A stretch of 31,998 nt of DNA. Source: Gammaproteobacteria bacterium. GTDB lineage: Bacteria > Pseudomonadota > Gammaproteobacteria > Steroidobacterales > Steroidobacteraceae. Positions 1 to 7,916 of this stretch are shown here, piece after piece. Every line of letters begins with the position of its first letter. Within the stretch, counting starts at the first letter, position 1. Under the pieces are notes generated by a model. It worked only from the letters and a program-made list of their open reading frames with translations. It searched no databases and had not been told where the DNA came from. The stretch lies in the NCBI GenBank assembly GCA_016707425.1, contig JADJHU010000010.1, positions 1-31,998 on the forward strand, in the 5' to 3' direction. The position numbers were made by a program, and so were the translations under genes.

Positions 1-356
1 TACCTCGGCATGCACTGGGGCCTGAAGCGCGTGCGCTCGGCGAGATAACGCAGCATCTCGGGTGCGTATTGCACGAAGGCCTGGAGCCGCTCTTCGGGCT
101 CGATGCCGCGCGTCACTGCCCTGAGATAGTCCATGGCCGCTGCGGCGCTGTCATCCAGACCCGCCTCGTGCATCAGGTGATTGTTCGGGATCCAGAGGCC
201 GCCACCGGATTTCCCCGAGGATCCACCGTAGTGATCGCTCTTCTCGAGGACCAGCGTGGAAGCCCCACGGTCGTGCGCCGTCAGGGCCGCCACCATGCCG
301 CCCGCGCCCGATCCGATCACCAGGACATCGACCGTGTGATCCCAGTCCACGCTCAT
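1..356 (-). CDS. KstD-like FAD-dependent oxidoreductase, N-terminal part (runs off the window)
   Basis: The first 118 residues of a flavoprotein are visible; the rest lies beyond the left edge. The start is the ATG at 354-356, preceded by GAGGAG at about 364-369. A Rossmann FAD-binding motif sits at residues 11-20 (VLVIGSGAGG, glycines 15, 17 and 20), followed by the LEK strand end and a Gly/Ser-rich stretch (GGSSGKSGGGLWIPNN), which is typical of 3-ketosteroid delta-1-dehydrogenases and related FAD_binding_2 proteins. That family removes hydrogens from ring A of 3-ketosteroids. The gene lies 10 bases downstream of the acyl-CoA dehydrogenase, so it is the last visible cistron of the catabolic run. 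Because only the FAD-binding end is seen, a delta-4 dehydrogenase or a general fumarate-reductase-like flavoprotein is also possible. Confidence 0.8.
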   Translation of the reverse strand, partial: MSVDWDHTVDVLVIGSGAGGMVAALTAHDRGASTLVLEKSDHYGGSSGKSGGGLWIPNNHLMHEAGLDDSAAAAMDYLRAVTRGIEPEERLQAFVQYAPEMLRYLAERTRFRPQCMPR

Positions 357-366
357 CACCGTCTCC

Positions 367-1560
367 TCACGCCAGTCTCGATGGCGGCATGCCGAGCGTC
401 CCCACGGCAATCATGTCCTTCAGGACTTCGGTGGCACCACCGCCGAAGGTCAGCAGCCGCATCGCCGCAAAATCACGCTGGAATATGCCCCTGGCGGGTG
501 AGACATCGGAGGGCGGCTGCAGTCCCCCGATCAGTCCCATGATGTCCATGCACGCGCCCGCCACGCTCTGGAACAGCTCCGACCCGTAGATCTTCGTCAT
601 GGCCGCCTCCGCGAACGGCTCGATGCCATCGGCAATCATCTTTGCCGCGCGGAAGTTGAACAGCCTCAGCACCTCGGTACGCGCAGTCAGCTCCGCAAGC
701 TTCTCGCGCACCCAGGGTTCGTCGAAGACCCGTCTGCCATCGATTGTCGTGGTCTTCGTCCAGTGGATCATGTCCTCGAGCACCCGGCGCATGCGCGAAT
801 GGGGGACGAGCCCGATCCGCTCCATCGCCAGCTGGGAGTTGATGTAGCTCCAGCCCCGGTTCTCCTCTCCGATCAGACAGTCCTGTGGCACCCGCACGTC
901 ATCGTAGAAGGTCACATTGGTCCTGAAGCCTCCCATCGTCCGCAGCGGACGGATGGTGACGCCCGGCAGGCGCGTATCCACCATGAAGATGGAAATTCCC
1001 TTGTGTTTCTTCGCACCCGGGTCGGTTCTTGCCGCCAGCCAGATGTAGTCACAGAAATGCGCGAGGCTCGTGAAGACCTTCTGACCCTTGATGACGTAAT
1101 GATCACCTTCGCGCACCGCGCTGGTCCGGAGGGAAGCGAGATCCGTGCCGGCCCCCGGTTCCGTGTAGCCGACGGCGATATTCAGATCACCTCTCAGCAA
1201 CGGCGGCAGGAAGCGATCCTTCTGCTCCGGCGTCCCCGCCCGCATGATGGTCGAGCCGATTGCATTGATAGCCAGGAAGGGGATCGGAATGCGGTAGTAG
1301 CCCGCAATGGTGTCGAAGAAGATGTACTGCTCGATCGCGTCCCGCTCCTGTCCCCCGTACTGCTTCGGCCATGCCAGACCGAGCCAGCCGTCGCGCCCGA
1401 GCTGCTTCATGAACCGCGCATAGTGCGGGTGCGTGTCGGGTCCACCGCCTTCCTGCTGTCGCAGGAGCTCTGCCTCGAGCTCGGGCGTGACGTGCCTCTC
1501 CAGATAGGCGACGACCTCCCGCTGCAGCTGGAGCTGCGTGTCCGTGAGTTGAAAATCCAT
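367..1560 (-). CDS. Acyl-CoA dehydrogenase, catalytic-type subunit (FadE/ChsE-like, sterol side chain)
   Basis: This 397-residue protein has the full acyl-CoA dehydrogenase fold: an N-terminal helical domain (about 1-125), a middle beta domain opening with VGYTEPGAGTDLASL (130-144), and a C-terminal helical domain. The usual C-terminal YEG glutamate is absent (the matching stretch reads TFGGGATEV). Instead a glutamate is present at E247 in LAMERIG, the helix-G position that serves as catalytic base in isovaleryl-CoA dehydrogenase and in mycobacterial FadE-type sterol enzymes. The gene lies 29 bases downstream of a second, shorter dehydrogenase gene. This pairing resembles the alpha2-beta2 ChsE1-ChsE2 enzymes that introduce the double bond in the shortened sterol side chain. 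I infer that it dehydrogenates a steroid propionyl-CoA side chain; the exact substrate length is not visible. Confidence 0.88.
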   Translation of the reverse strand: MDFQLTDTQLQLQREVVAYLERHVTPELEAELLRQQEGGGPDTHPHYARFMKQLGRDGWLGLAWPKQYGGQERDAIEQYIFFDTIAGYYRIPIPFLAINAIGSTIMRAGTPEQKDRFLPPLLRGDLNIAVGYTEPGAGTDLASLRTSAVREGDHYVIKGQKVFTSLAHFCDYIWLAARTDPGAKKHKGISIFMVDTRLPGVTIRPLRTMGGFRTNVTFYDDVRVPQDCLIGEENRGWSYINSQLAMERIGLVPHSRMRRVLEDMIHWTKTTTIDGRRVFDEPWVREKLAELTARTEVLRLFNFRAAKMIADGIEPFAEAAMTKIYGSELFQSVAGACMDIMGLIGGLQPPSDVSPARGIFQRDFAAMRLLTFGGGATEVLKDMIAVGTLGMPPSRLA

Positions 1561-1589
1561 CCCGGTCTCGTGGTGCGGCCGCGCCGGCG

Positions 1590-2714
1590 CTAGAGCTGCC
1601 CGGCGAGGCGCTTCAGCTGCACCGGCGCAGGCCCGAACTTCAGTTCCATGGCCTTCGCACGGCGGAAATAGAAATGCAGGTCGTTCTCCATATCAACTCC
1701 CACGCCACCGTGCAGCTGGTGCGTGAGTGCAGCCACTCGCTGGCATGCGTCACTCGTGAAGGCCTTGGCAATGGCGATTTCCCTCCCGGCCGGCGCACCG
1801 CGGTCCAGTTTCTCGATCGCCTGATAACTCACCCAGCGCGATCCCTGCACCAGGGTGAACATGTCGGCCAGATGGTGCTGTACGGCCTGGAAGGAGCCGA
1901 GGGGGCGGTCGAACTGGATGCGCTGCTTCATGTACTCGGCCGTGGCGGCGAGCTGATGCTCTGCACCACCGACCATCTCCGCGCAGACCAGCGCCGTGCC
2001 CTTGCGATACACGTCGTCCAGCACGGACAGCGCCGCGCCCTCATGGCCCAGCACTGCATCGCCAGAGGCGAACACTCCGTCGAACTCGACCACGTACTGC
2101 CGGTCAGGGGCAATTGTCTCGAGCGGCGCGATATGGACTCCGGGTGCACCGCGATCGACCAGCAGCAGAGTGCAGCCGCTATCGTCTCCCGCGGCACCCC
2201 CTGTCCTGGCCAGCACCAGCAGATGGTCCGCGACCGTCGCGTAAGGCACGAACATCTTCTGTCCGCTCAGATGATATCCGCCGGCAATCCGGTTCGCCCG
2301 GGTCGCGGTGAAACGCGGCTCGTAGGCTACGCCGCGCTCTTCGACGGCCAGTGCCACGATCGTCCGGCCGCTGACGATCCCCGGAAGAAGCCGCTCCTGC
2401 TGCGCGGGACTCCCGCCGCCCAGTATCGCCAGCGTGGCCATCAGACTGGCGAATATCGGGCTGTCGAAGGCGGCCCCGCCGATCTCCTCGAGGAGGACAC
2501 CCAGCTCCAGGAATCCGAGATCCGAGCCGCCATGGCGCTCGGGGACGATGATGCCCGTCCAGCCCTGCTCCGCCATCGCCGCCCAGAGCGGCGGCGAAAA
2601 TCCGGTTTCGCCCTGCTCGAGCTCCCGCAGGACCTTCGAGTGACAGCGTTCCCGGAGGAACTTCCGGACCGAATCCCGGAACAGTTGCTGCTCGTCGGTC
2701 AGCGCAAAATCCAT
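1590..2714 (-). CDS. Acyl-CoA dehydrogenase, partner subunit (FadE28-like)
   Basis: A 374-residue acyl-CoA dehydrogenase. The C-terminal domain is clear: RIQFDRPLGSFQAVQHHLAD at 265-284, and QLHGGVGV at 333-340, the usual FAD/CoA contact loop. At the helix-G position where its neighbour has a glutamate in MERIG, this protein reads VCAEMVGG, so the base does not align, and no C-terminal YEG is present. Such a catalytically incomplete subunit beside a complete one is what is known for heterotetrameric sterol dehydrogenases, in which the FAD site forms at the subunit interface. I therefore infer that this gene and the one at 367-1560 form one enzyme. The start at 2714 follows GGAGAGGAA. The gene sits 21 bases after the DUF35 gene and 29 before its partner. 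Confidence 0.85.
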   Translation of the reverse strand: MDFALTDEQQLFRDSVRKFLRERCHSKVLRELEQGETGFSPPLWAAMAEQGWTGIIVPERHGGSDLGFLELGVLLEEIGGAAFDSPIFASLMATLAILGGGSPAQQERLLPGIVSGRTIVALAVEERGVAYEPRFTATRANRIAGGYHLSGQKMFVPYATVADHLLVLARTGGAAGDDSGCTLLLVDRGAPGVHIAPLETIAPDRQYVVEFDGVFASGDAVLGHEGAALSVLDDVYRKGTALVCAEMVGGAEHQLAATAEYMKQRIQFDRPLGSFQAVQHHLADMFTLVQGSRWVSYQAIEKLDRGAPAGREIAIAKAFTSDACQRVAALTHQLHGGVGVDMENDLHFYFRRAKAMELKFGPAPVQLKRLAGQL

Positions 2715-2735
2715 GCGTCCCGTTCCTCTCCCCGG

Positions 2736-3170
2736 TTAGGCGACGACCTTCCTGAACATGGGCAGAGCCCACCCCTTGGTGACCTCCTGGAAGCAGACCT
2801 CGACGGGCAAGCCAAAGGAGAGCTCCTCTGCCGTGCAGTCGATGATGTTGGACACGAGGCGCACGCCGGGCTCCTTGTCCATCTCCACGAGGATCACCTC
2901 GAACGGCACCCTGAAAGCGGGGTGCACTTCCTGGCGGACCACGGTCCAGCTGTAGACGCGACCCCGTCCGCTCGACTCGACCCACTCCCAGCGATCACCC
3001 TTGCACTTCGCACACCGGACTCTCGGGGGATGGCTGAACGTAGCGCACGCCGCACACTTCTGGAAAAGCAACTTGCGCTGCTTGATTCCCTCCCAGAAAC
3101 CGTTCTCGAACGATTCCCAGACAGGATCATAGAAGTGCTTCATGTACTTCGGGTTGTATTCGATCGACAT
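2736..3170 (-). CDS. DUF35 OB-fold/zinc-ribbon protein, partner of the thiolase-like aldolase
   Basis: A 144-residue protein with the DUF35 layout. A helical hook is followed by a rubredoxin-like zinc ribbon with cysteines 39, 42, 53 and 56 (KCAAC and RCAKC), then an OB fold beginning near GRGRVYSWTVV. DUF35 proteins bind thiolase-fold enzymes and shape their CoA substrate tunnel. In Actinobacteria the DUF35 domain of ChsH2 binds Ltp2, the retro-aldolase that removes the last three side-chain carbons of cholesterol. Here DUF35 is a free-standing gene directly downstream (27-base gap) of the thiolase-like gene, which supports the same partnership. The start at 3170 is the first ATG after the upstream stop. 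Confidence 0.88.
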   Translation of the reverse strand: MSIEYNPKYMKHFYDPVWESFENGFWEGIKQRKLLFQKCAACATFSHPPRVRCAKCKGDRWEWVESSGRGRVYSWTVVRQEVHPAFRVPFEVILVEMDKEPGVRLVSNIIDCTAEELSFGLPVEVCFQEVTKGWALPMFRKVVA

Positions 3171-3197
3171 CGGCTGGGCTCCGTGGATCAGAGTGGG

Positions 3198-4373
3198 TCA
3201 GTGGCCGCTCGTGAGGACAAGCGCGCTCGTGGGCACGCCGAGCCCGCCGGTGACGAGCACGTTCTCCGCGCCCTTCACCTGGGACGTCGACGTTCCGCGC
3301 ACCTGTCGCACTCCCTCGGCAATCATGTTCATTCCGTGGATGTAGGCTTCGGCCAGCATGCCGCCAGACGTGTTGATCGGCAGTTCGCCGCCGAGGCGGA
3401 TGCGATCGCCGCCGTCGCAGAATGCCCCCCCTTCGCCGTACTTGCAGAAGCCGTAGGTCTCGAGCTGCATCGGCACGGTTGCGGTGAAGGCGTCATAGAA
3501 CTGCGCCACGTCGATGTCCTTCGGACCCAGCTGCGCCATCCCGAAGACCTCCCGTGCCGCTTCGGTGCATTCCGGGAGCCCGATCGATTCCCGATAGAAC
3601 GAGGTCATGCTGTGCGAGTCCCGCGACGTTCCGAAGCCGACCCCGGTCACGAAGGCCGGCTTCTGCTTAAGATCCCGCGCGCGCTCCGGAGTCGTGACGA
3701 TCAGCGCCACTGCTCCGTCGTTCTCGAGGCAGGTGTCGTGCAGCGTGAAGGGCTCTGACGACATCGGCGAGTGGAGATATTCCTCCATGGTCAGCGGCCG
3801 GCCGTAGAACATTGCGCGTGGATTACGCAGCGCATTTTCCCGGCACACGAGCGCCACGTGACCCAGCTGCTCGCGCGTTGCGCCCGTCTCGTGCATCCAG
3901 CGTTTGGCCAGCATCGCCACCCACATCGTGGGGCTCGCGAAGCCATAGGGCATGTAGTAGCTGTAGCGGTACTCGGCCGGGATTGCGGTCGGCCGCCCGT
4001 AGCGCACCGTGCCGCTGGCCGGCTTCAGCGACCGGTAGCAGGCGACATAATTGGCGACGCCCGATGACACCGCCATCGCCGCCTGTGCGACGACCCCGCA
4101 GCAGGCGCCGCCACCCCAGGGCGTCTGCCCGAAGTACCGGAGGTTCGGGATGCCGAGACTGCGAGCCACGTCGATATCGGGCGCGAGCTCCGCCGCGTAG
4201 ATGCCGGCCGTGCCGTAACTCGACATGCCATCGATCTGATCGATCTCGAGCCCGGCATCCACGCACGCTGCAGTCACTGCGTCCACCGCCAGGTGAATCT
4301 CGCTCCGGCCGGCATTGCGCGTGAATTCCGTCGAGCCGATCCCGACGATGCACGCCTTGTTTTTCAGGGACAT
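3198..4373 (-). CDS. Thiolase-fold protein, probable Ltp2-type side-chain retro-aldolase
   Basis: A 391-residue thiolase-superfamily protein of the lipid-transfer/SCP-x type. The ATG at 4371-4373 follows GAGGGTGAGACG; an open frame extends further upstream but into the preceding gene. CLENDGAVALIVTT (215-228) is typical of the SCP-x group. The C-terminal positions where true thiolases carry His and Cys are changed: QFYDAF places Tyr at 293, and INTSGGMLAEAYIHG places Tyr at 344 instead of the GHP loop. From memory, tyrosines at about these positions are important in the Ltp2 aldolase. The adjacent DUF35 gene and upstream hot-dog genes fit cleavage of a beta-hydroxy side-chain CoA to a 17-ketosteroid plus propionyl-CoA. 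A conventional thiolase is the main alternative but less likely. Confidence 0.82.
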   Translation of the reverse strand: MSLKNKACIVGIGSTEFTRNAGRSEIHLAVDAVTAACVDAGLEIDQIDGMSSYGTAGIYAAELAPDIDVARSLGIPNLRYFGQTPWGGGACCGVVAQAAMAVSSGVANYVACYRSLKPASGTVRYGRPTAIPAEYRYSYYMPYGFASPTMWVAMLAKRWMHETGATREQLGHVALVCRENALRNPRAMFYGRPLTMEEYLHSPMSSEPFTLHDTCLENDGAVALIVTTPERARDLKQKPAFVTGVGFGTSRDSHSMTSFYRESIGLPECTEAAREVFGMAQLGPKDIDVAQFYDAFTATVPMQLETYGFCKYGEGGAFCDGGDRIRLGGELPINTSGGMLAEAYIHGMNMIAEGVRQVRGTSTSQVKGAENVLVTGGLGVPTSALVLTSGH

Positions 4374-4377
4374 CGTC

Positions 4378-4818
4378 TCACCCTCGCGTGGGCAGAGAGA
4401 TGATCGCCGTGCCCGCAGCGTGTGGTCCCATCTGGTTGTCCCCGTTGAATGCCACCTCGACCAGGTGCTCCCCCTTCTCCTCCCACTTGCGGGTGATGCG
4501 CGCATTCATGTCCATCCTGTCGCGCGGAAAATTCGGTACGGACAGCCTGATGGAGATGTCCTTGATCACGGCCTGTGGCCCGGCCCACTGCTCCAGATAG
4601 GTCATCATGAGGCCGTTCGAGGTGAGGATATTCATGAAAATGTCCGGCGCACCCTTGGACTGCGCGAAGTCGCGGTCGTGATGTACCGGCATGAAATCGT
4701 GCGTGGCCCACGTCGCGCCCATCGCGATCAGTGTCGTGTCGATGACCCGGCTCTTTTCCGGGAGGTCCTGCTTGACCTGCACGTCTTCCCAATAGACATT
4801 GTTGATCTCGCGCGACAT
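4378..4818 (-). CDS. MaoC-type hot-dog enoyl-CoA hydratase subunit with intact catalytic dyad
   Basis: A 146-residue single hot-dog protein. The ATG at 4816-4818 was chosen over a GTG 36 bases upstream because GAGGA lies at the right distance before it. The hydratase-2 motif is recognisable as DFMPVH at 41-46, giving the Asp and His dyad (D41, H46) with the expected spacing of five. It should add water to a steroid enoyl-CoA. In the igr operon the same role is split between ChsH1 (catalytic MaoC) and ChsH2 (non-catalytic MaoC-like). Two further hot-dog genes without the full dyad lie immediately upstream, so a heteromeric hydratase is likely. The stop is 4 bases before the aldolase start, which suggests translational coupling. 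Confidence 0.85.
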   Translation of the reverse strand: MSREINNVYWEDVQVKQDLPEKSRVIDTTLIAMGATWATHDFMPVHHDRDFAQSKGAPDIFMNILTSNGLMMTYLEQWAGPQAVIKDISIRLSVPNFPRDRMDMNARITRKWEEKGEHLVEVAFNGDNQMGPHAAGTAIISLPTRG

Positions 4819-4854
4819 GGTCTGATTCCTCTTCGTATCGGTTCGTGGATGCAC

Positions 4855-5460
4855 TCAGCCGGCGTACAGGCGGCGCGTGCTCATCGGCGCCCGGTAAACG
4901 AGAACGTCGAAGGACTGGTTGCACAGCAGCTCGTCCTTCTGGTTGTAGAACTGGTACAGGATCTGGTATTTCCGGCCGACGCCCTGGCGCGTCAGGTGGT
5001 CGTAGTCCGACAGGCGGGATATCCCGATGGTCCAGTGGATTTCGTCCCCGACGCGGATCCTCCGGAAGTGCTGCTGGCGCTGTGCGGTCGCCATGACGCC
5101 CGTGTAACCCTCCTGCTCGATCACCACGTTCAGCTTCACGTTTGGATCGTTGGGATGCTCCCACGCGCCGCGGACGAACTGATCGAGGGCCGCCCTCATC
5201 GTCCCCAGAGCAAAGACGTGCATCATGCCGGACGGGGCCAGCAGACCGCCGTAGCGACTCTTCTTTGCGTAATCTTCGTCGGTGTAGAGTGGATTGGTAT
5301 CCCGCATCACCTGACACCAGCGGTCGACGTCCACCTCTGTCACCCGGTCGTGTGGCGGGTGCCTCACGCTCTGTATGCCAATCAGGGGAGCGACTTTCGA
5401 ATAGTCCATGGTCGGTTCGACCGGACTGTTGAACGGCAGGACGCCGAACCTGTTAGCCAT
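4855..5460 (-). CDS. MaoC N-type / FAS1-dehydratase-like hot-dog protein
   Basis: A 201-residue protein of the MaoC_dehydrat_N type. The residues corresponding to the hydratase motif read DTNPLY at 54-59: the aspartate is kept but the histidine is Tyr59. It is therefore probably not catalytic alone and likely pairs with the short MaoC protein encoded just downstream, as the MaoC-like part of ChsH2 pairs with ChsH1. The start ATG at 5458-5460 is preceded by GGAGG about ten bases away. The gene lies 27 bases after another N-type hot-dog gene. Unlike actinobacterial ChsH2 there is no C-terminal DUF35 extension; that domain is encoded separately at 2736-3170. Confidence 0.8.
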   Translation of the reverse strand: MANRFGVLPFNSPVEPTMDYSKVAPLIGIQSVRHPPHDRVTEVDVDRWCQVMRDTNPLYTDEDYAKKSRYGGLLAPSGMMHVFALGTMRAALDQFVRGAWEHPNDPNVKLNVVIEQEGYTGVMATAQRQQHFRRIRVGDEIHWTIGISRLSDYDHLTRQGVGRKYQILYQFYNQKDELLCNQSFDVLVYRAPMSTRRLYAG

Positions 5461-5487
5461 ATATCCCGTGCCTCCGTCGAGTCGGTC

Positions 5488-6000
5488 TCAATGCTTCGTC
5501 TGGGCCGCCACTCTGCTCACCTGGACACGACGGCACAGCTGCTCGCTCACGATCTCACCGGCCTCGTTCAGGAAGGTGTAGTGCAGGTCCAGCTGGTAGC
5601 CGCGGCCGACGCCCGTATCGACCTCGCCCTGCGATACGCCAAGCAGCTTCACCCGGTAGCTCAGCCGCTCCCCGACCTTCAGAGGTCGCAGGAACTTCTG
5701 CTCCAGTGCGACAACGAGCCCTGTGGCATAGCCCGCCCCCTCCAGCAGCCGGATCGCGCGCTCATGCGGCTCGCTCTGCGCCGGAGTCTCGGGCGACCAC
5801 AGGGGTGGCATCGTCCAGACCATCAGCATCGCGGGCGGGGCATGTTTCGTGAGCTTCTCGAACTCTCTGTAGCTCCTGTCATCCTCCCGGATCACCTCGC
5901 TCCAGTGGCGTATATCGGGAATGTTCACCGGGTGCCGGGCGGCCACCAGTGCGGATTCCCTGCCGACGAGGGCCTTCAGGTCAGTGATGTCCAGCGCCAT
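5488..6000 (-). CDS. Second MaoC N-type hot-dog protein
   Basis: About 170 residues when started at the ATG at 5998-6000, which has GGAG nine bases upstream. An in-frame ATG at 6015 and a TTG at 6030 are alternatives. The sequence has the MaoC_dehydrat_N pattern (central HWSEVIREDDRSY, then a hot-dog helix and EQKFLRPLKVGERLSYRV strands), but the catalytic Asp-x4-His arrangement is degenerate. It may be an alternative partner of the catalytic MaoC subunit for a different acyl-CoA, or a structural subunit of a three-protein hydratase. It opens the igr-like module, 142 bases after the stop of the ligase gene. The function is inferred from family and neighbours only. Confidence 0.72.
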   Translation of the reverse strand: MALDITDLKALVGRESALVAARHPVNIPDIRHWSEVIREDDRSYREFEKLTKHAPPAMLMVWTMPPLWSPETPAQSEPHERAIRLLEGAGYATGLVVALEQKFLRPLKVGERLSYRVKLLGVSQGEVDTGVGRGYQLDLHYTFLNEAGEIVSEQLCRRVQVSRVAAQTKH

Positions 6001-6128
6001 CTTCTCGGTCTCCATGGGCTGCAAAGCCAAACCGGATCGTCAGGACGAGGCTAGCAATCCCCCAATCGGCCCAGCATCGTCCACTTGGAGGGTTCCGCGC
6101 GACCTGCGCTTCGCTATCCCTCGGGCGC

Positions 6129-6152
6129 GCAGCGCTGCGTGCCTAGCGCTGC
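6129..6152. other. Stem-loop overlapping the ligase stop codon
   Basis: An 8-bp perfect stem (GCAGCGCT pairing with AGCGCTGC) with an 8-base loop spans the stop codon of the minus-strand ligase gene. No run of T follows on either strand, so it is not a convincing intrinsic terminator. It could modestly attenuate read-through into the hot-dog genes or stabilise the 3' end of the upstream message. The remaining bases up to 6000 show nothing else I can assign. Confidence 0.3.
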
Positions 6153-7768
6153 AGCTCGAAGTCGCTCTTCAGTCTGTCCCAGGTGGCCCCGGAGAGCCCC
6201 TTTGCCCTCAGCTTGTACTTCTCCAGCTTCTGCGTGGGCGTATAGGGCAGCTCACCGACGAACTCGATGTAGCGGGGTACACAGAAGTACGGCGCGTGCT
6301 CATTGATGAAGCGCGCCAGCTCTTCGGGAAGCAGCTGCTGTCCCGGCTTCAGGATCGCATCGAGCTTGATCTCATGCTCCGATTCCAGCATCTCCGAAGG
6401 CACCCCATAGACGGCCACCGCCTGGACGGCGGGGTGGCTGGCGGCCACGCTCTCGACCTGGAGAGACGATATGTTCCGGCCCTTGTAGCGGATGCAGTCC
6501 TTCTTGCGATCGACGAAGAAGAAATTGCCCTCGGCATCCTTGATGCCCAGGTCACCCATGCAGTACCACTCGCCGCGGAAGGCACTGCGCGTCGCTTCGG
6601 GATCCTCGAAGTAGCCGCTGAAGATCACGTGCGGGGCGAGCGGCCGGACGGCAAATTCCCCCACTTCGCCGGTTGTCGCCTCCTCCCCGTCGTCCCGCAG
6701 GAGCTTGAGCTCCATGTCGCCCGACAGCTCTCCCAGGGCATTTGGCTTGAGCTGTCGGGTGGGCGTCTCCAGTTTCGACAGGAGCAGCATCGCCTCGCTC
6801 TGACCGAAGCCCTGCACGATACCCTCAAGCCCGAATCGCTCGCAGAACGGTGCGATCATCTTCTGTGGCATGGGCACCATGCTGGCCATGCGCAGCGGAT
6901 TGTCGGCGTCGTCCGCGCGCCGGGGCTCGTTCCACAGGAACATGTGCATGGCGCCGAGCGTAATGGTCTGCGTAGCTCCGTAGAAGCGGATGCGATCCCA
7001 GAATCGGGACACCGAGAACTGCTCGTCCAGCGCACAGGGAATGCCCACTGTAAGCGTACGGTAGATGTTTCCCACCCACGCAGCGGAGTTGTACAGGGGG
7101 AGGCAGTTGTAGGCGACATCGCCGGCCCGCGTGCCGTACAGCCGGTTGTTGTTCTCGGCCGCACGGACCCAGACATTGTGGCTCTGGACCACGCCTTTTG
7201 GCTTGCCCGTCGTGCCGGAGGTCCACAGTACGGCGGCTGCGTCACCATAGCCGATGTGCCGCGTCTCGATCTCGGCCTCGGAGCGGTCGCCGAGCTCCTC
7301 CAGCGTCATCACGCCGCGTGGCGCGAAGTCTTCCCTCGCGTCCGCCTTCCGGCCGCGCAGCACCAGCCGCCCGTAGTGGAGCTCGCGCTCGACCGGTCGG
7401 AGCTTCTCCAGCAGCGCGACATCCGTCGCGAGAATGGCGCCCTTGCTCGCATTGATGGTCTCGACCAGCCACTCGCCGCGGTAATCCGTGTTGATCGGCA
7501 CCCACAGCGCACCGAGTTTGTTGGCTGCGAGCGTCAGCAGCACGAACTCCAGGCAGCTGTGCATATAGACCATCAAGCGGCCGCCAGCGCCCAGACCGAG
7601 CTCGCGCAGACCGCGCGCATAGGCATTCACGATCGCATTGGCTCTGCCATAGCTGAAGGTTGTGTCGTCGGCGCGCAGAAAGGGGGCATCGCCGCTCGCT
7701 TCCGCGTGCGCCCGCAGCAGCGTGCACAGGACCCGGTTACGTTCGTCCTTGAGATCGACGATGTTCAT
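6143..7768 (-). CDS. AMP-dependent acyl-CoA ligase, steroid-acid or fatty-acid type
   Basis: Started at the ATG at 7766-7768, this is a 541-residue ANL-superfamily ligase that activates a carboxylate through an acyl-AMP to its CoA thioester. The core motifs are present: phosphate loop TSGTTGKPKG at 183-192, GFGQSE (A5-like), MGDLG (A7), KKDCIRYKGRNIS (A8), and a C-terminal TQKLEKYKL that carries the adenylation lysine near residue 514. The subfamily resembles CaiC/FadD17-type and bile-acid ligases. Placed between the cycloisomerase-like gene and the side-chain module, it may activate a steroid carboxylic acid. A second ligase of a different subfamily at 9586-11178 suggests two activation steps or substrates. 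An open frame extends 14 codons upstream without a better start. Confidence 0.85.
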   Translation of the reverse strand: MNIVDLKDERNRVLCTLLRAHAEASGDAPFLRADDTTFSYGRANAIVNAYARGLRELGLGAGGRLMVYMHSCLEFVLLTLAANKLGALWVPINTDYRGEWLVETINASKGAILATDVALLEKLRPVERELHYGRLVLRGRKADAREDFAPRGVMTLEELGDRSEAEIETRHIGYGDAAAVLWTSGTTGKPKGVVQSHNVWVRAAENNNRLYGTRAGDVAYNCLPLYNSAAWVGNIYRTLTVGIPCALDEQFSVSRFWDRIRFYGATQTITLGAMHMFLWNEPRRADDADNPLRMASMVPMPQKMIAPFCERFGLEGIVQGFGQSEAMLLLSKLETPTRQLKPNALGELSGDMELKLLRDDGEEATTGEVGEFAVRPLAPHVIFSGYFEDPEATRSAFRGEWYCMGDLGIKDAEGNFFFVDRKKDCIRYKGRNISSLQVESVAASHPAVQAVAVYGVPSEMLESEHEIKLDAILKPGQQLLPEELARFINEHAPYFCVPRYIEFVGELPYTPTQKLEKYKLRAKGLSGATWDRLKSDFELQR

Positions 7769-7888
7769 CGTGGCGTTGCGCTCAGGGGTGATCTGTCCGT
7801 TGTGGTCCAATGCGATCCGATCCGGAATGTCGATCCCGGCCGCGCGATTCCGAATCTACGCGACCGGTTACTGGCACTCCTCGTCTGA

Positions 7889-7916
7889 TTGGACTATGAG
7901 TCTTGAACTATGAGTC
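7889..7916. repeat. Tandem duplication of a 14-bp unit
   Basis: Two adjacent 14-bp copies, TTGGACTATGAGTC and TTGAACTATGAGTC, differ at one base. The second overlaps the stop codon (7915-7917) of the membrane-protein gene. This is the only structure I see in the 146-base gap between the ligase start and that gene. It could be a slippage duplication or a paired binding site; nothing in the sequence decides this. Confidence 0.6.

Noticed and set aside
1674..3758. A 694-codon open frame on the plus strand
   Set aside because: It lies antisense to three well-supported genes and has no recognisable motif; long antisense frames are expected in high-GC coding DNA. The same applies to the long plus-strand frames at 4315-6054, 5921-7888, 7903-9504, 15466-17475 and 17600-19195.
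4374..4505. N-terminal extension of the aldolase gene
   Set aside because: The frame is open, but the extension overlaps the hot-dog gene, is Arg/Ser/Trp-rich, and the ATG at 4373 has a good ribosome binding site and matches the family start.
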